42,956 nucleotides of DNA from an uncultured Campylobacter sp. (lineage in GTDB: Bacteria > Campylobacterota > Campylobacteria > Campylobacterales > Campylobacteraceae). The notes under the pieces are model-generated. The model was not told the DNA's origin. It saw nothing but the letters and a program-made list of their open reading frames with translations, and ran no database searches. Location of the stretch: assembly GCF_963526985.1 (NCBI RefSeq), contig NZ_CAURPW010000016.1:1-42956 (forward strand), read 5' to 3'. Each line of letters starts with the position of its first letter. Positions within the stretch are counted from its first letter, which is position 1. The position numbers were made by a program, and so were the translations under genes. Below, piece after piece: positions 1 to 7,897 of this stretch.

Positions 1-903
1 AACGACACGGCGACGCGCGACATGACGCGCTATCTGCTCAAATACGACAGCGTGCACGGCGAATTTAAGCAAGACGTTAAGGTGATAAGCGACGATTTTA
101 TAGAAGTAAACGGCAAAAAGATAAGAGTTTTTTCAACAAGAGATCTAAACGAGCTTAGCTACGCAGACTACGGCGCAGACGTGGTTTTGGAGTGTACGGG
201 CAAGTTTTTGACCACCGAAAAGTGCGAGCCCTATCTCGCTCGCGGCGTGAAAAAGGTCGTCATGAGCGCTCCGGCAAAAGACGACACGGCGACGTTCGTA
301 GTCGGCGTAAACGACGATAAATACGCAGGCGAAGCGATCGTCTCAAACGCAAGCTGCACCACAAACGGCCTAGCTCCAGTGGCAAAGGTGCTAAATGATA
401 AATTCGGCATCGTAAAAGGGCTGATGACCACAATCCACGCTTATACGAACGGACAGAGCTTGGTTGATGTGAAGGCTAAAGACTTCCGCCGCTCGCGCGC
501 TGCGGCCCTAAATATCGGGCCTACGACCACCGGAGCGGCAAAAGCGATCGCAAAAGTACTTCCCGAGCTAAACGGCAAGATGCACGGACAAAGCGTGCGC
601 GTGCCGGTCGCTAACGTATCTATGGTCGATCTAACGGCGGTTTTAAAAAGACCGGCTGGCAAAGAGGAGATAAACGAGGCGTTTAGAGCGGCTGCGGAGT
701 CGAATTTAAAGGGAATTTTATTCGTCGATGACGATTATAGGGTTAGTAGCGACTTTTGCACGAGCGCGTACAGCAGCATCGTGGCGAGCGACACTACGCA
801 GGTCATAGCTGATGATATGGTGAAAGTCTTTGCATGGTACGACAACGAGTGGGGCTACTCGACAAGGCTTGTGGATCTAGCTAAGATCGTAGCTACGAAG
901 TAA
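1..903 (+). CDS. gap: Glyceraldehyde-3-phosphate dehydrogenase, 5' truncated
   Basis: The reading frame is open from base 1, so the gene begins outside the window; about 32 N-terminal residues holding the Rossmann GFGRIGR motif are missing. The enzyme interconverts glyceraldehyde-3-phosphate and 1,3-bisphosphoglycerate with NAD(P). The visible part holds the catalytic cysteine in SNASCTTNG (Cys codon at 355-357), the catalytic histidine in TTIHAYT and the C-terminal WYDNEWGYS motif. The 300 residues seen agree with a normal length of about 332. The ATG at 22 is internal, because the codons before it already match the family. pgk follows 16 bp downstream, and the gap-pgk-tpiA order is typical of Campylobacter. 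Nothing looks damaged. Confidence 0.97.
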   Translation, partial: NDTATRDMTRYLLKYDSVHGEFKQDVKVISDDFIEVNGKKIRVFSTRDLNELSYADYGADVVLECTGKFLTTEKCEPYLARGVKKVVMSAPAKDDTATFVVGVNDDKYAGEAIVSNASCTTNGLAPVAKVLNDKFGIVKGLMTTIHAYTNGQSLVDVKAKDFRRSRAAALNIGPTTTGAAKAIAKVLPELNGKMHGQSVRVPVANVSMVDLTAVLKRPAGKEEINEAFRAAAESNLKGILFVDDDYRVSSDFCTSAYSSIVASDTTQVIADDMVKVFAWYDNEWGYSTRLVDLAKIVATK

Positions 904-919
904 ATTTAAAGGGTAAAAA

Positions 920-2122
920 ATGAGTGAAATTTTATCGATCAACGATCTTGAGCTCGGCGGCGCGAAGGTATTTGTTAGGTGCGATTTTAACGTGCCGATG
1001 GACGAGTTTTTAAACATCACCGACGACCGCCGTATCCGCTCGGCGATCCCTACTATCCGCTACTGCCTAGATAACGGCTGCAGCGTGGTTTTGGCTAGCC
1101 ACTTAGGACGTCCCAAAAACGGCTTTGAGGAGAAATTTTCGCTGCGAGGCGTGGCAAAGAGGCTTTCAAGGTTGCTTGATAGAGACGTGATATTTGCCGA
1201 GGACGTCGTCGGCGCGGATGCCAAAGCTAAAGTCGCCGCGCTAAAACCGGGCGAAATTTTGCTTCTTGAAAATTTACGCTTTGAAAAGGGCGAGACCAAA
1301 AACGACGAGGCTCTAGCCGCTGAGCTCGCTAAATACGGCGAATTTTACATAAACGATGCGTTTGGGGTCTGCCACAGAGCGCACAGCTCGGTCGAGGCGA
1401 TCACTAAATTTTACGACGAAAAGCACAAAGCGGCGGGATTTTTGCTGCAAAAAGAGATAAATTTTGCTCAAAATCTCATCAAACACCCTGCGCGCCCGTT
1501 CGTGGCGGTCGTGGGCGGTAGTAAGGTAAGCGGCAAGCTGCAAGCCCTGCACAACCTGCTTCCGCGCGTGGATAAGCTGATAATCGGCGGCGGCATGGCG
1601 TTTACGTTTTTAAAATCTCTGGGCGAAAATATCGGAAATTCGCTGCTTGAAGAAGATCTCATCGAGGACGCGCGCGAAATTTTACGCAAGGGCAGGGAGC
1701 TTGGCGTTAAAATTTACCTGCCGGTAGACGTCGTCGCAGCTCAGACGTTTTCAGCTGAAAGCGCGGTGAAATTCGTCCCCGCCCAAGAGATCCCAAGCGG
1801 CTGGATGGGGCTAGATATCGGACCTGCGTCGATTAGGCTCTTTAAAGAGGTCATCGCCGACGCGCAAACCATCTGGTGGAACGGGCCGATGGGCGTTTTT
1901 GAGATGGATAAATTTAGCAAAGGCAGCATCAAAATGAGTCACGCTATCATCGACACTCACGCGACTACTGTCGTTGGCGGCGGCGATACGGCCGACGTCG
2001 TCGAGCGCGCGGGGGACGCCGACGAGATGACCTTTATCTCCACAGGTGGCGGCGCTAGTCTGGAGCTTATCGAGGGCAAGGAGCTGCCAGGCATAAAACC
2101 GCTTAGAAAGGCTGCTGAGTGA
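920..2122 (+). CDS. pgk: Phosphoglycerate kinase
   Basis: The 400-residue protein transfers phosphate between 1,3-bisphosphoglycerate and ADP in the cytoplasm. Visible signatures are the N-terminal RCDFNVPMDE substrate loop, SHLGRPKNG, LLENLRFEKGE, VVGGSKVSGKL at the hinge and the nucleotide-binding GGGDTADVVE and STGGGASLEL segments. Length is normal for the family (about 390-400). The ATG lies about 8 bp after AAAGGG. The stop codon overlaps the GTG of tpiA (GTGA), which indicates translational coupling within a gap-pgk-tpiA operon. Confidence 0.98.
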   Translation: MSEILSINDLELGGAKVFVRCDFNVPMDEFLNITDDRRIRSAIPTIRYCLDNGCSVVLASHLGRPKNGFEEKFSLRGVAKRLSRLLDRDVIFAEDVVGADAKAKVAALKPGEILLLENLRFEKGETKNDEALAAELAKYGEFYINDAFGVCHRAHSSVEAITKFYDEKHKAAGFLLQKEINFAQNLIKHPARPFVAVVGGSKVSGKLQALHNLLPRVDKLIIGGGMAFTFLKSLGENIGNSLLEEDLIEDAREILRKGRELGVKIYLPVDVVAAQTFSAESAVKFVPAQEIPSGWMGLDIGPASIRLFKEVIADAQTIWWNGPMGVFEMDKFSKGSIKMSHAIIDTHATTVVGGGDTADVVERAGDADEMTFISTGGGASLELIEGKELPGIKPLRKAAE

Positions 2123-2796
2123 GGTTTTTAGCAAATTTAAAGTGCAATCATACGAGAGCGAGCTTTGCTAAATACGCTCAAATTTTAGACGCAAATTTAA
2201 GTGCAGACGACGACGTGACGGTATTTCCTCCGTTTAGCGCGCTTGATGGCGCGGCTCATAAATTTAAACTCGGCGCGCAAAATTTCTACCCGTGCGAAAG
2301 CGGCGCTCACACCGGCGAGATCGGCAAGGCGATGCTGGACGAGTTTGGCGTAAAAAGCGTGCTGATCGGACACTCTGAACGACGCGAGCTAGGCGAGAGC
2401 GAGGAGCTTTTGCGCGCGAAATTTGACTTCGCCGTAAAGGCTGGCTGGCAGATCGTCTACTGCATCGGCGAAAATTTGAGCGTAAACGAAGCGGGTCGCA
2501 CGAAGGAGTTTTTGGCTAAGCAGCTAAAAAATATCGACCTTGGCTACGAGCGGCTGCTGATCGCCTACGAGCCCGTGTGGGCGATAGGCACGGGCAAGAG
2601 CGCGAGCGCAGAGCAGATAGAGGAGATTTTAAATTTCATCCGCGAGCAGACGAACGCGCCGCTGCTTTACGGCGGTAGCGTAAACGTCGCAAATATCGGC
2701 GGGATAGCTGGTATAGCAAACTGTGACGGGGTGTTAGTAGGAACGGCGAGCTGGGACGCCTCAAAGTTTTTAGAGCTTATACGCGTCGTCTCGTGA
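2119..2796 (+). CDS. tpiA: Triosephosphate isomerase
   Basis: It interconverts dihydroxyacetone phosphate and glyceraldehyde-3-phosphate. The 225 residues are short for the family (about 250) but usual for epsilonproteobacteria. The catalytic lysine lies in ANLKCNHT, the electrophilic histidine in IGHSERRE and the catalytic base in AYEPVWAIGTGKSA; the phosphate-binding YGGSVN is near the C-terminus. The start is GTG, overlapping the pgk stop by 3 bases, and no better start exists because the conserved strand begins at residue 2. The structured spacer with two related hairpins follows. Confidence 0.97.
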   Translation: MRFLANLKCNHTRASFAKYAQILDANLSADDDVTVFPPFSALDGAAHKFKLGAQNFYPCESGAHTGEIGKAMLDEFGVKSVLIGHSERRELGESEELLRAKFDFAVKAGWQIVYCIGENLSVNEAGRTKEFLAKQLKNIDLGYERLLIAYEPVWAIGTGKSASAEQIEEILNFIREQTNAPLLYGGSVNVANIGGIAGIANCDGVLVGTASWDASKFLELIRVVS

Positions 2797-2814
2797 GCGT
2801 CTTTTAATGAGTTG

Positions 2815-2865
2815 GAAATTTTAAGTCTGCGACAGGCTATGTGCCTAGTCTTGACTTAAAATTTC
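2815..2865. repeat. Hairpin element A (51 nt), related to element B
   Basis: Perfect 13-bp arms GAAATTTTAAGTC / GACTTAAAATTTC enclose 25 nt. Inside these a second stem forms (GAC+AGGC against GCCT+A+GTC, with one bulged base). Read on the minus strand, the core at 2830-2850 matches the core of element B with transitions only, two pairs of which are compensatory. It lies 18 bp after the tpiA stop, so it could also terminate the gap-pgk-tpiA transcript, but no clear U-tract follows. Confidence 0.75.
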
Positions 2866-2983
2866 TGTACAACATTAAAATCCATCTCACGATACTGTCG
2901 CTATCAAATTTGGTTTCAAATTTGAATTGCAAATTTTTAAGTCAAATTGCGAAGGATTTTGAGATGATTTTTGGGGCTTTGCA

Positions 2984-3034
2984 GTTAAAATTTTGCGTAG
3001 GCTAGACATATAGTCTGCCGAGCAAAATTTTAAC
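2984..3034. repeat. Hairpin element B (51 nt), inverted relative of element A
   Basis: Perfect 13-bp arms GTTAAAATTTTGC / GCAAAATTTTAAC enclose 25 nt. The inner stem (GGC, bulged T, AGAC, loop ATATA, GTCT, GCC) at 3000-3020 has the same geometry as element A. The two elements are 118 nt apart in opposite orientation, like terminal inverted repeats of a 220-bp unit. The segment between them carries a smaller inverted repeat (CATCTCA at about 2883, TGAGATG at about 2960). The fabI ribosome-binding site begins about 40 bp downstream. Confidence 0.75.
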
Positions 3035-3084
3035 AAAATCGCCAAAAAGCACTCAAAAGCCAAGCAAAATAGAAAGGAGAAATA

Positions 3085-3912
3085 ATGATTTTAAAAGGCA
3101 AAAAAGGCCTCATCGTCGGCGTCGCTAACGCCAAATCCATCGCTCACGGCATTGCCGAAGCTTGTCACGAGCAGGGTGCGCAGATGGCGTTTACCTACTT
3201 AAACGACGCGCTGAAAAAACGCGTAGAGCCGATCGCGGAGGAGTTTGGGAGCAAATTTGTCTATGAGCTTGACGTAAATAATCCCGCTCACCTTGACGGT
3301 CTTGCGGATCGCATCAAAGCAGACCTGGGCGAGATAGATTTCGTCGTGCATGCCGTGGCCTATGCGCCAAAAGAAGCATTAGAAGGCGAGTTTGTAAACA
3401 CCACAAAAGAAGCCTTTGATATCGCGATGGGCACGAGCGTTTATTCGCTACTGAGCCTTACTCGCGCGGTGCTGCCGGTGCTAAAAGAGGGCGGCTCGGT
3501 GCTAACTCTTACCTACCTCGGAGGACCGAAATTCGTGCCTCACTACAACGTTATGGGTGTCGCAAAAGCAGCGCTTGAAAGCTCGGTTCGCTACCTCGCT
3601 CACGATCTTGGCGCGCGCGGCATCCGCGTAAATGCGATCAGTGCAGGCCCGATCAAGACGCTTGCCGCAAGCGGAATCGGCGACTTTAGGATGATTTTAC
3701 GCTACAACGAGATCAACGCGCCGCTCAAGCGCAACGTCACGACGCAAGACGTCGGCAAGAGCGCGATGTATCTGCTTAGCGACCTTGCTAGCGGCGTGAC
3801 GGGCGAGGTGCACTACGTCGACTGCGGCTACAACATCATGGGCATGGGCGACGTGGCTACCGACGCCGAGGGCAAGACGATCCTTGCGTGGGATGCGAGC
3901 AAGGCCGAGTAA
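3085..3912 (+). CDS. fabI: Enoyl-ACP reductase (NADH), FabI type
   Basis: The 275-residue short-chain dehydrogenase-fold enzyme performs the last reduction of fatty-acid elongation. Signatures are the atypical N-terminal dinucleotide motif GVANAKSIAHGIA, which is diagnostic for FabI rather than FabG; the active-site Y-x6-K in HYNVMGVAKAALE; and the C-terminal GEVHYVDCGYNIMGMG. Length fits (260-275). A strong AAAGGAG sits 6 bp before the ATG. It follows tpiA as in other Campylobacter, but the 288-bp structured spacer suggests its own promoter or regulation. FabI is the known target of triclosan-type inhibitors. Confidence 0.97.
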   Translation: MILKGKKGLIVGVANAKSIAHGIAEACHEQGAQMAFTYLNDALKKRVEPIAEEFGSKFVYELDVNNPAHLDGLADRIKADLGEIDFVVHAVAYAPKEALEGEFVNTTKEAFDIAMGTSVYSLLSLTRAVLPVLKEGGSVLTLTYLGGPKFVPHYNVMGVAKAALESSVRYLAHDLGARGIRVNAISAGPIKTLAASGIGDFRMILRYNEINAPLKRNVTTQDVGKSAMYLLSDLASGVTGEVHYVDCGYNIMGMGDVATDAEGKTILAWDASKAE

Positions 3913-4364
3913 GCGGCGCAAAGGGCGATCGGGCGCGACCGACGGCTAGGCTAGACATAGCGGATTTCGTTTATAGCGGCGCGTTTTGCCCTGCGATGCG
4001 GTATAAGCCGCAGCCGGGCGACGCGGCGTGCGGACTTTGGACTAGTACCGCGCGCCTGATAAATAAATTTGCAATAAAACAGCAAAACGCCGCTATAGAC
4101 CCGCCACTTTGCGCGGAAGCGACGATGTTGAAAAAGCCTCGCTTCTGTCGTGCCTCGGTTTTACCTTGATCTATATTGCGGCTGCACGCCGGCGCTTGAG
4201 AGCGAAATTTTCGCCTTTTTGCGGGAGTTGCTTTAACCGAGCGCTCGCAAGCTATCAGAGACGATTTTTGCGGCTTTTGGGCGATTACCGCGACGATTTT
4301 AGAGCGCCGCAAACAAAAATAAGCACTGCGCGACCTCACGCGCTTTGCGTTAAAGGAATTTAAA
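3913..4364. other. Intergenic region with a long interrupted inverted repeat
   Basis: No convincing gene is seen in 452 bp; open frames here lack family resemblance and good ribosome-binding sites. Two things stand out. The 12-mer GGCTAGACATAG at 3949-3960 repeats part of the element B core. A 16-bp inverted repeat with a 2-nt bulge has arms at 3972-3989 and 4082-4097 (TATAGCGGC..GTTTTGC and its complement). The stretch could be a decayed gene or a decayed repeat element. Confidence 0.5.
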
Positions 4365-4736
4365 ATGCATTTAGAAGAACGACAAAAATCAAGCGATTAC
4401 GAGCTGGTGAATTTATTTGCCGAGTTGGAGTCGGTTTTGGCGCAAAACGGTAAAATTTGGAGCGACGTTAGAGCCGTAGGCAGCGCGGACGGCTTTATTG
4501 ATCTAGCGAAATTTAAGCAGCTGGCCGAAGCGACTGATTACGATAACGACTGGGGACTGTATGAGGTGCCGCTTGATCTGCGCGTGGAGCTAGACGATAT
4601 GGTGCTCGTGCGACGCGAATACGACGGCAAAGAGTGGTGGGAGGCGGTCAAATTTCGCCTCGTAAATCTAAACCGCGAGCTAGACGTTAAGCGCTTAAAA
4701 GACGCTTACGGGACGGATTTAAAGGACTTGGCGTAG
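4365..4736 (+). CDS. Hypothetical protein, acidic, 123 aa
   Basis: I do not recognise this protein. It is soluble, has no signal peptide or membrane segment, and is rich in Asp, Glu, Leu and aromatic residues, with a WGLYEVPLDLRVELDD segment in the middle and a charged C-terminal half. The start is supported by AAAGGA 8 bp upstream of the ATG, and codon use resembles the neighbouring core genes, so it is probably expressed. It stands alone between the noncoding stretch after fabI and the decayed flavin oxidoreductase gene. A weak hairpin with a T-rich tail follows. Confidence 0.75.
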   Translation: MHLEERQKSSDYELVNLFAELESVLAQNGKIWSDVRAVGSADGFIDLAKFKQLAEATDYDNDWGLYEVPLDLRVELDDMVLVRREYDGKEWWEAVKFRLVNLNRELDVKRLKDAYGTDLKDLA

Positions 4737-4761
4737 TCGTTTGGGTGCGTAAATTTCGGCT

Positions 4762-4793
4762 ACTCCGTAGTTTGGCGGAGTTGGGGATTTTTG
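4762..4793 (+). terminator. Weak rho-independent terminator candidate
   Basis: ACTCCG (4762-4767) and CGGAGT (4776-4781) form a 6-bp stem followed by TTGGGGATTTTT, 25 bp after the stop of the 123-aa gene. The stem is short and the tail is interrupted by Gs. Confidence 0.4.
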
Positions 4794-5079
4794 CTGCGTC
4801 GGCTATAAATATCAATCTGCAATCCTTTAAAATTTCGGGTCAAAATTTATAATACGGCAAAATTTAAGCCCGAATTTCGTTTTAGAGGAAATTTTTATGT
4901 TCGTAGCGAAAGTTGCGCTTAAAATTTCAAGCAACGGCGGCAAACTAAATTTTCGACCGACTATATGAGGCCTGCCTTTTGCGCAGCCAATTTGGCAAAT
5001 ATTTGCCTAAAAACGCAAAAATTTAATCCTTTAAAACACGTAAAATTTTACAAATCAGAGCGTAAATTAATTTTTGTCC
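4794..5079. other. Intergenic stretch before the decayed oxidoreductase
   Basis: It is A/T-rich with several AAATTT words. A TATAAT at about 4849 and AGAGGA precede an ATG at 4897, which opens only a 23-codon frame ending in TGA. This may be the relic of the promoter and translation start of the downstream pseudogene. Nothing else is recognised. Confidence 0.4.
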
Positions 5080-5995
5080 CATAGGTGCTTCCGTCGCCTG
5101 CACTACGATGTACGGGCGCTATAGACGCCTGGCTCATCATCGCCTAGGTACTGTACCTAGCCTAGAGGCGTGGTAAGGGGCCATGATCTGGGGCTGTGGA
5201 ACGACGAGCAGCTAGAGGCGCACGCCGGACTCGTCAAAGAGTGCGTCAAACATGGCACCTCCATGGCCGTCTGGCTCGCGCATGCCGGTAGAAAAAGCGA
5301 GTGCGACGAAGTTAATCGCGCCTAGCGCTCTGAAATTTAGCGAGAGCTACAAAACGCCGAGGCAAATGAGCGCGGATGACATCGTCTCGGTCAAGCAAAG
5401 CTTCGTTCAAGCAGCAATCAGAGCCCAGCGCGCAGGATACGCCGCGACCTAGATCCACGCCGCGCACGGTTATCTTATCAGCGAATTTCTATCGTCTGTG
5501 ATTAACCTGCGAGACGACGAATACGGCGGGAGCTTCGAAAATCGCGCGAGATTTTTAAAAGAAATTTTAACTGAAATAAAAGCCGCGGTACAAATCTCCG
5601 CCAGCATGCGAATAAGTGCACAAAGCTGCGTAAAAGGCGACTGGAGCCTAGAGGATAGCGTGCGGCTGGCAAGAGAGCTTGAGATCCCTCGCGCGGCGTT
5701 TATCCACGTCTGGGCGTGCGGACTTTTTGAGCGCACGGATACGCGCCGACATTTACGCCGCTTTATCAAGCGGACTTATGCTAAGTCCGTAAAGCAAGCA
5801 GTCGGCATCCCAGTGATCGCGGCCAGACTCATAACAAAGGCGTCCGAGGGAGAAGCGCTGTTACTGGGCGGCGTTTGCGACGCGGTGGCTTATGGCAGAG
5901 GGCTGCTGCGAAATCTAAATTTCGCGCAATCTGCGATGAGCGAGCTAGGATGCCGCGAGCTAATAGAAAACTCGTATAAAAGGGCGTTTAAGTAA
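5080..5995 (+). pseudogene. Degenerate Old Yellow Enzyme / NADH:flavin oxidoreductase (YqjM-like)
   Basis: Pieces of one OYE protein are readable in order but in different frames. LGLWNDEQLEAHAGLVKE and AVWLAHAGRKSE (about 5186-5300) are followed, after a frame change near 5320, by APSALKFSESYKTPRQMSAD. Then comes an in-frame TAG at 5450-5452 exactly before IHAAHGYLISEFLS, then LRDDEYGGSFENRARF and a C-terminal part with GIPVIAARLIT and a corrupted phosphate-binding region. Upstream, around 5095-5170, only scattered residues of the MCxY/WHLxHY region survive, with stops and a CTAGGTA-CTG-TACCTAG palindrome. Intact family members have about 340-370 residues and bind FMN in a TIM barrel. With at least one frameshift and several stops it is very unlikely to be functional. 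The exact 5' boundary is uncertain. Confidence 0.9.
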
Positions 5996-6196
5996 AATTT
6001 GGCGAGATCGCTCGGTAGATTTTGACCTATCGGCGTCGGTTAAATTCGGCGTAAATTTGGCAAATTTGGATTCCTGCTACGATGTCAAATTTGATTTGAT
6101 TGCGACTGATTTTAGCGGCGCTAAATTTATAACTAGAACGGCTTGTTTTTATGCTTTTTATTAAAATTTATTTTGCTTTTGCATCAAATTTGTAAA
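5996..6196. other. Intergenic, convergent region
   Basis: A/T-rich spacer between the pseudogene and the tonB terminator. It contains several AAATTT words; no gene or clear signal was seen. Confidence 0.5.
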
Positions 6197-6237
6197 ATCA
6201 AAAGATAAAATTTAAGCCGCAAAAACGGCTTAAATTT
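6197..6237 (-). terminator. Rho-independent terminator of exbB-exbD-tonB
   Basis: A 12-bp perfect stem (AAATTTAAGCCG / CGGCTTAAATTT) with a 6-nt loop spans 6208-6237. On the minus strand it is followed by TTTTATCTTTT. The stem overlaps the last two bases of the tonB stop codon. Confidence 0.85.
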
Positions 6238-7084
6238 AGGTGAGTTTGTAGCTAACCGGGATTTTTATGACGTAGTCGCGATCAAGCGTCGGAAAATCAG
6301 GCGCGGCGCGGTTTATGAGCTCGACCGCGGCCTCGTCTAGCGTCTCATAGCCCGAGCTTTTTATCACTTTTACGTCGCGAACGGTGCCGTCTTTTTTATA
6401 CAAAAAGCTAACCTCAACGACGCCCTGATGGCGCATTTTTTGCGCGCGTTTAGGGTATTTGTGATGCTTTTGTATCGCCTTTTGGATCTTAGAAAATCTC
6501 TCGTCGCCGGCTGATGTCGCGAAGTTAAATTCTCCAACCGTTTCCGCTCCGCTAGGCGGTAAATTTGATTTTACATTCGAGCTTGGAGCGCCGCTTGGCT
6601 GTGCCGCGGGCGGCGTAGGAGTAGGCGGCGACGGCTGTGCGGGCTGTGCTGCCTGCGCAACTTGCTGTTCCTGTTCAGGCTCAGGCGTTTTAACCGGTTT
6701 TGGCGTAGGTTTAGGCTTTGGCTTTTCCACAGGCTTTTCTACGGGTTTTGGCTTCTCTACCGGTTTTTCTATTGGTTTTGGTTTTTCTATCGGCTTAGGC
6801 GGCTCAACCGGTTTTGGCGGTTCCGGCGGCGTGACGACCGGTTCAGGCGCAGGCGGTGCAGGAGGCGGCGGGGCAGGTGGAGTTGGTGCCGGCGGAAGCG
6901 GCGCTGCTGGCGGCGTAAAGGTATTTAGCGCTATCTTAACGCTTTTTTCTTCCGGCATCGGCTTTAGCTCGTCGTAAAATTTGATAAAAGAGCCGATAAG
7001 AACGGAGTGTAACAGGATAGAGATGCCAAGCCCCGTAAAGCTGGCGCGTCTATTCAGTTGTTGTCGTGATAGCGAAGTTTTCAT
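6236..7084 (-). CDS. tonB: TonB energy-transducing protein
   Basis: The 282-residue protein carries proton-motive energy from ExbB/ExbD across the periplasm to outer-membrane receptors. One N-terminal membrane helix (about residues 18-36) is followed by a long proline-rich spacer (about 55-165) built of PPAPPAP and PKPxEKP repeats, then a linker and the C-terminal TonB domain (about 200-282) with YPKRAQKMRHQGVVEVSF and the SSGYETLDEAAVE helix. The start overlaps the end of exbD by 35 bp, so the two are translationally coupled. The spacer is encoded by imperfect tandem repeats that could vary in number. The divergent receptor gene next door is the obvious partner, though TonB often serves several receptors. 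Confidence 0.95.
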   Translation of the reverse strand: MKTSLSRQQLNRRASFTGLGISILLHSVLIGSFIKFYDELKPMPEEKSVKIALNTFTPPAAPLPPAPTPPAPPPPAPPAPEPVVTPPEPPKPVEPPKPIEKPKPIEKPVEKPKPVEKPVEKPKPKPTPKPVKTPEPEQEQQVAQAAQPAQPSPPTPTPPAAQPSGAPSSNVKSNLPPSGAETVGEFNFATSAGDERFSKIQKAIQKHHKYPKRAQKMRHQGVVEVSFLYKKDGTVRDVKVIKSSGYETLDEAAVELINRAAPDFPTLDRDYVIKIPVSYKLT

Positions 7085-7433
7085 GATTTTTTTCTTTTAG
7101 TATGTCGATAACCTTGATAAACGAGTCGAATTTACTCTCTTTATCGCTTTTGAGTTCTATTAACGTTTCGTTTTTTATCTCGTTTAGCTTTTCTTTTAAA
7201 TTTTCCTCGGCGATTTTCTCTTCGCCTATAAAAAATTCATTATCTTTATTAATTAAAACGGCGATTTTATCGTTTTCGTCTTGCTTTTTTTCCGCGCTCT
7301 CGCTGTTTGGCAGGTCGATTTTGATATTGCCCTGAGCGATAAAGGTAGAGATGCTAAGCACGATAGCTAGCAAAACGAGCATAATATCTATGAGCGGGAT
7401 TACGTTTAATCCCTCTTTTTTAGGCATTCTCAC
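7050..7433 (-). CDS. exbD: Biopolymer transport protein ExbD
   Basis: It is an inner-membrane partner of ExbB in the TonB motor. The 127 residues hold a short cytoplasmic lead, one transmembrane helix with the essential aspartate in NVIPLIDIMLVLLAI, and a charged periplasmic domain (about 45-127). Length is typical (120-140). It overlaps exbB by 14 bp upstream and tonB by 35 bp downstream, giving a tight exbB-exbD-tonB operon. Confidence 0.95.
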   Translation of the reverse strand: MRMPKKEGLNVIPLIDIMLVLLAIVLSISTFIAQGNIKIDLPNSESAEKKQDENDKIAVLINKDNEFFIGEEKIAEENLKEKLNEIKNETLIELKSDKESKFDSFIKVIDILKEKNHENFAITTTTE

Positions 7434-7848
7434 GTGAAGCCTTGTAGCGGTTTACGAGTACGTCCACTTTTCTCATAAATGCGTTGTAGATCATTAGCGT
7501 CGGTATCGCGACGATGAGGCCTAGCGCGGTTGCTTTTAGCGCGAGAGACAGGCCGACCATGATGCTTTTAGTATCGATGCCGCCGCTCATACCCATGTCG
7601 TAAAAGGTCACCATGATGCCCGCAACCGTACCCAAAAGCCCGATATACGGCGCATTTGAATAAACGATATAAAGCGTTGTTAAATTTCTGGTTACGCTCT
7701 CTTCAAAGTCGTCTTGGTTCTTGTAGTTTTCAAATTTAACGTTTGCGTAAAAGATCAAGCGCTCTATCGTAAGCCACACTACCGTAAAACTCATAAGCCC
7801 CAAAATTCCGATGATAACGTAATCGACGTTGTGTTTGAGAAATTCCAT
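7420..7848 (-). CDS. exbB: Biopolymer transport protein ExbB
   Basis: It is the MotA/TolQ/ExbB-family proton-channel subunit. The 142 residues hold three membrane segments (about 10-30, 65-85 and 100-125), with the conserved Pro-Gly-rich APYIGLLGTVAGIM stretch and a Thr/Ala/Pro-rich third helix (KATALGLIVAIPTLMIYN). Short ExbB proteins of this size are usual in epsilonproteobacteria. It is the first gene of the operon and diverges from the TonB-dependent receptor, with a 212-bp A/T-rich control region between them. Confidence 0.95.
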   Translation of the reverse strand: MEFLKHNVDYVIIGILGLMSFTVVWLTIERLIFYANVKFENYKNQDDFEESVTRNLTTLYIVYSNAPYIGLLGTVAGIMVTFYDMGMSGGIDTKSIMVGLSLALKATALGLIVAIPTLMIYNAFMRKVDVLVNRYKASRENA

Positions 7849-7897
7849 TTATTACCTTTTATAAAAATTTGCGTGCAATTATATCAGATTATGGTAT

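Noticed and set aside
3888..4363. Open frames on both strands after fabI
   Set aside because: No family resemblance, no ribosome-binding sites, Cys/Arg-rich translations typical of shadow frames; treated as noncoding.
5252..5452. 66-aa frame as an independent gene
   Set aside because: Its first residues are out of frame with, and the rest in frame with, the decayed Old Yellow Enzyme; part of the pseudogene.
6662..6928. Plus-strand frame opposite tonB, Arg/Phe/Trp-rich
   Set aside because: It is the antisense of the proline-rich TonB spacer; the odd composition follows from the repeats.
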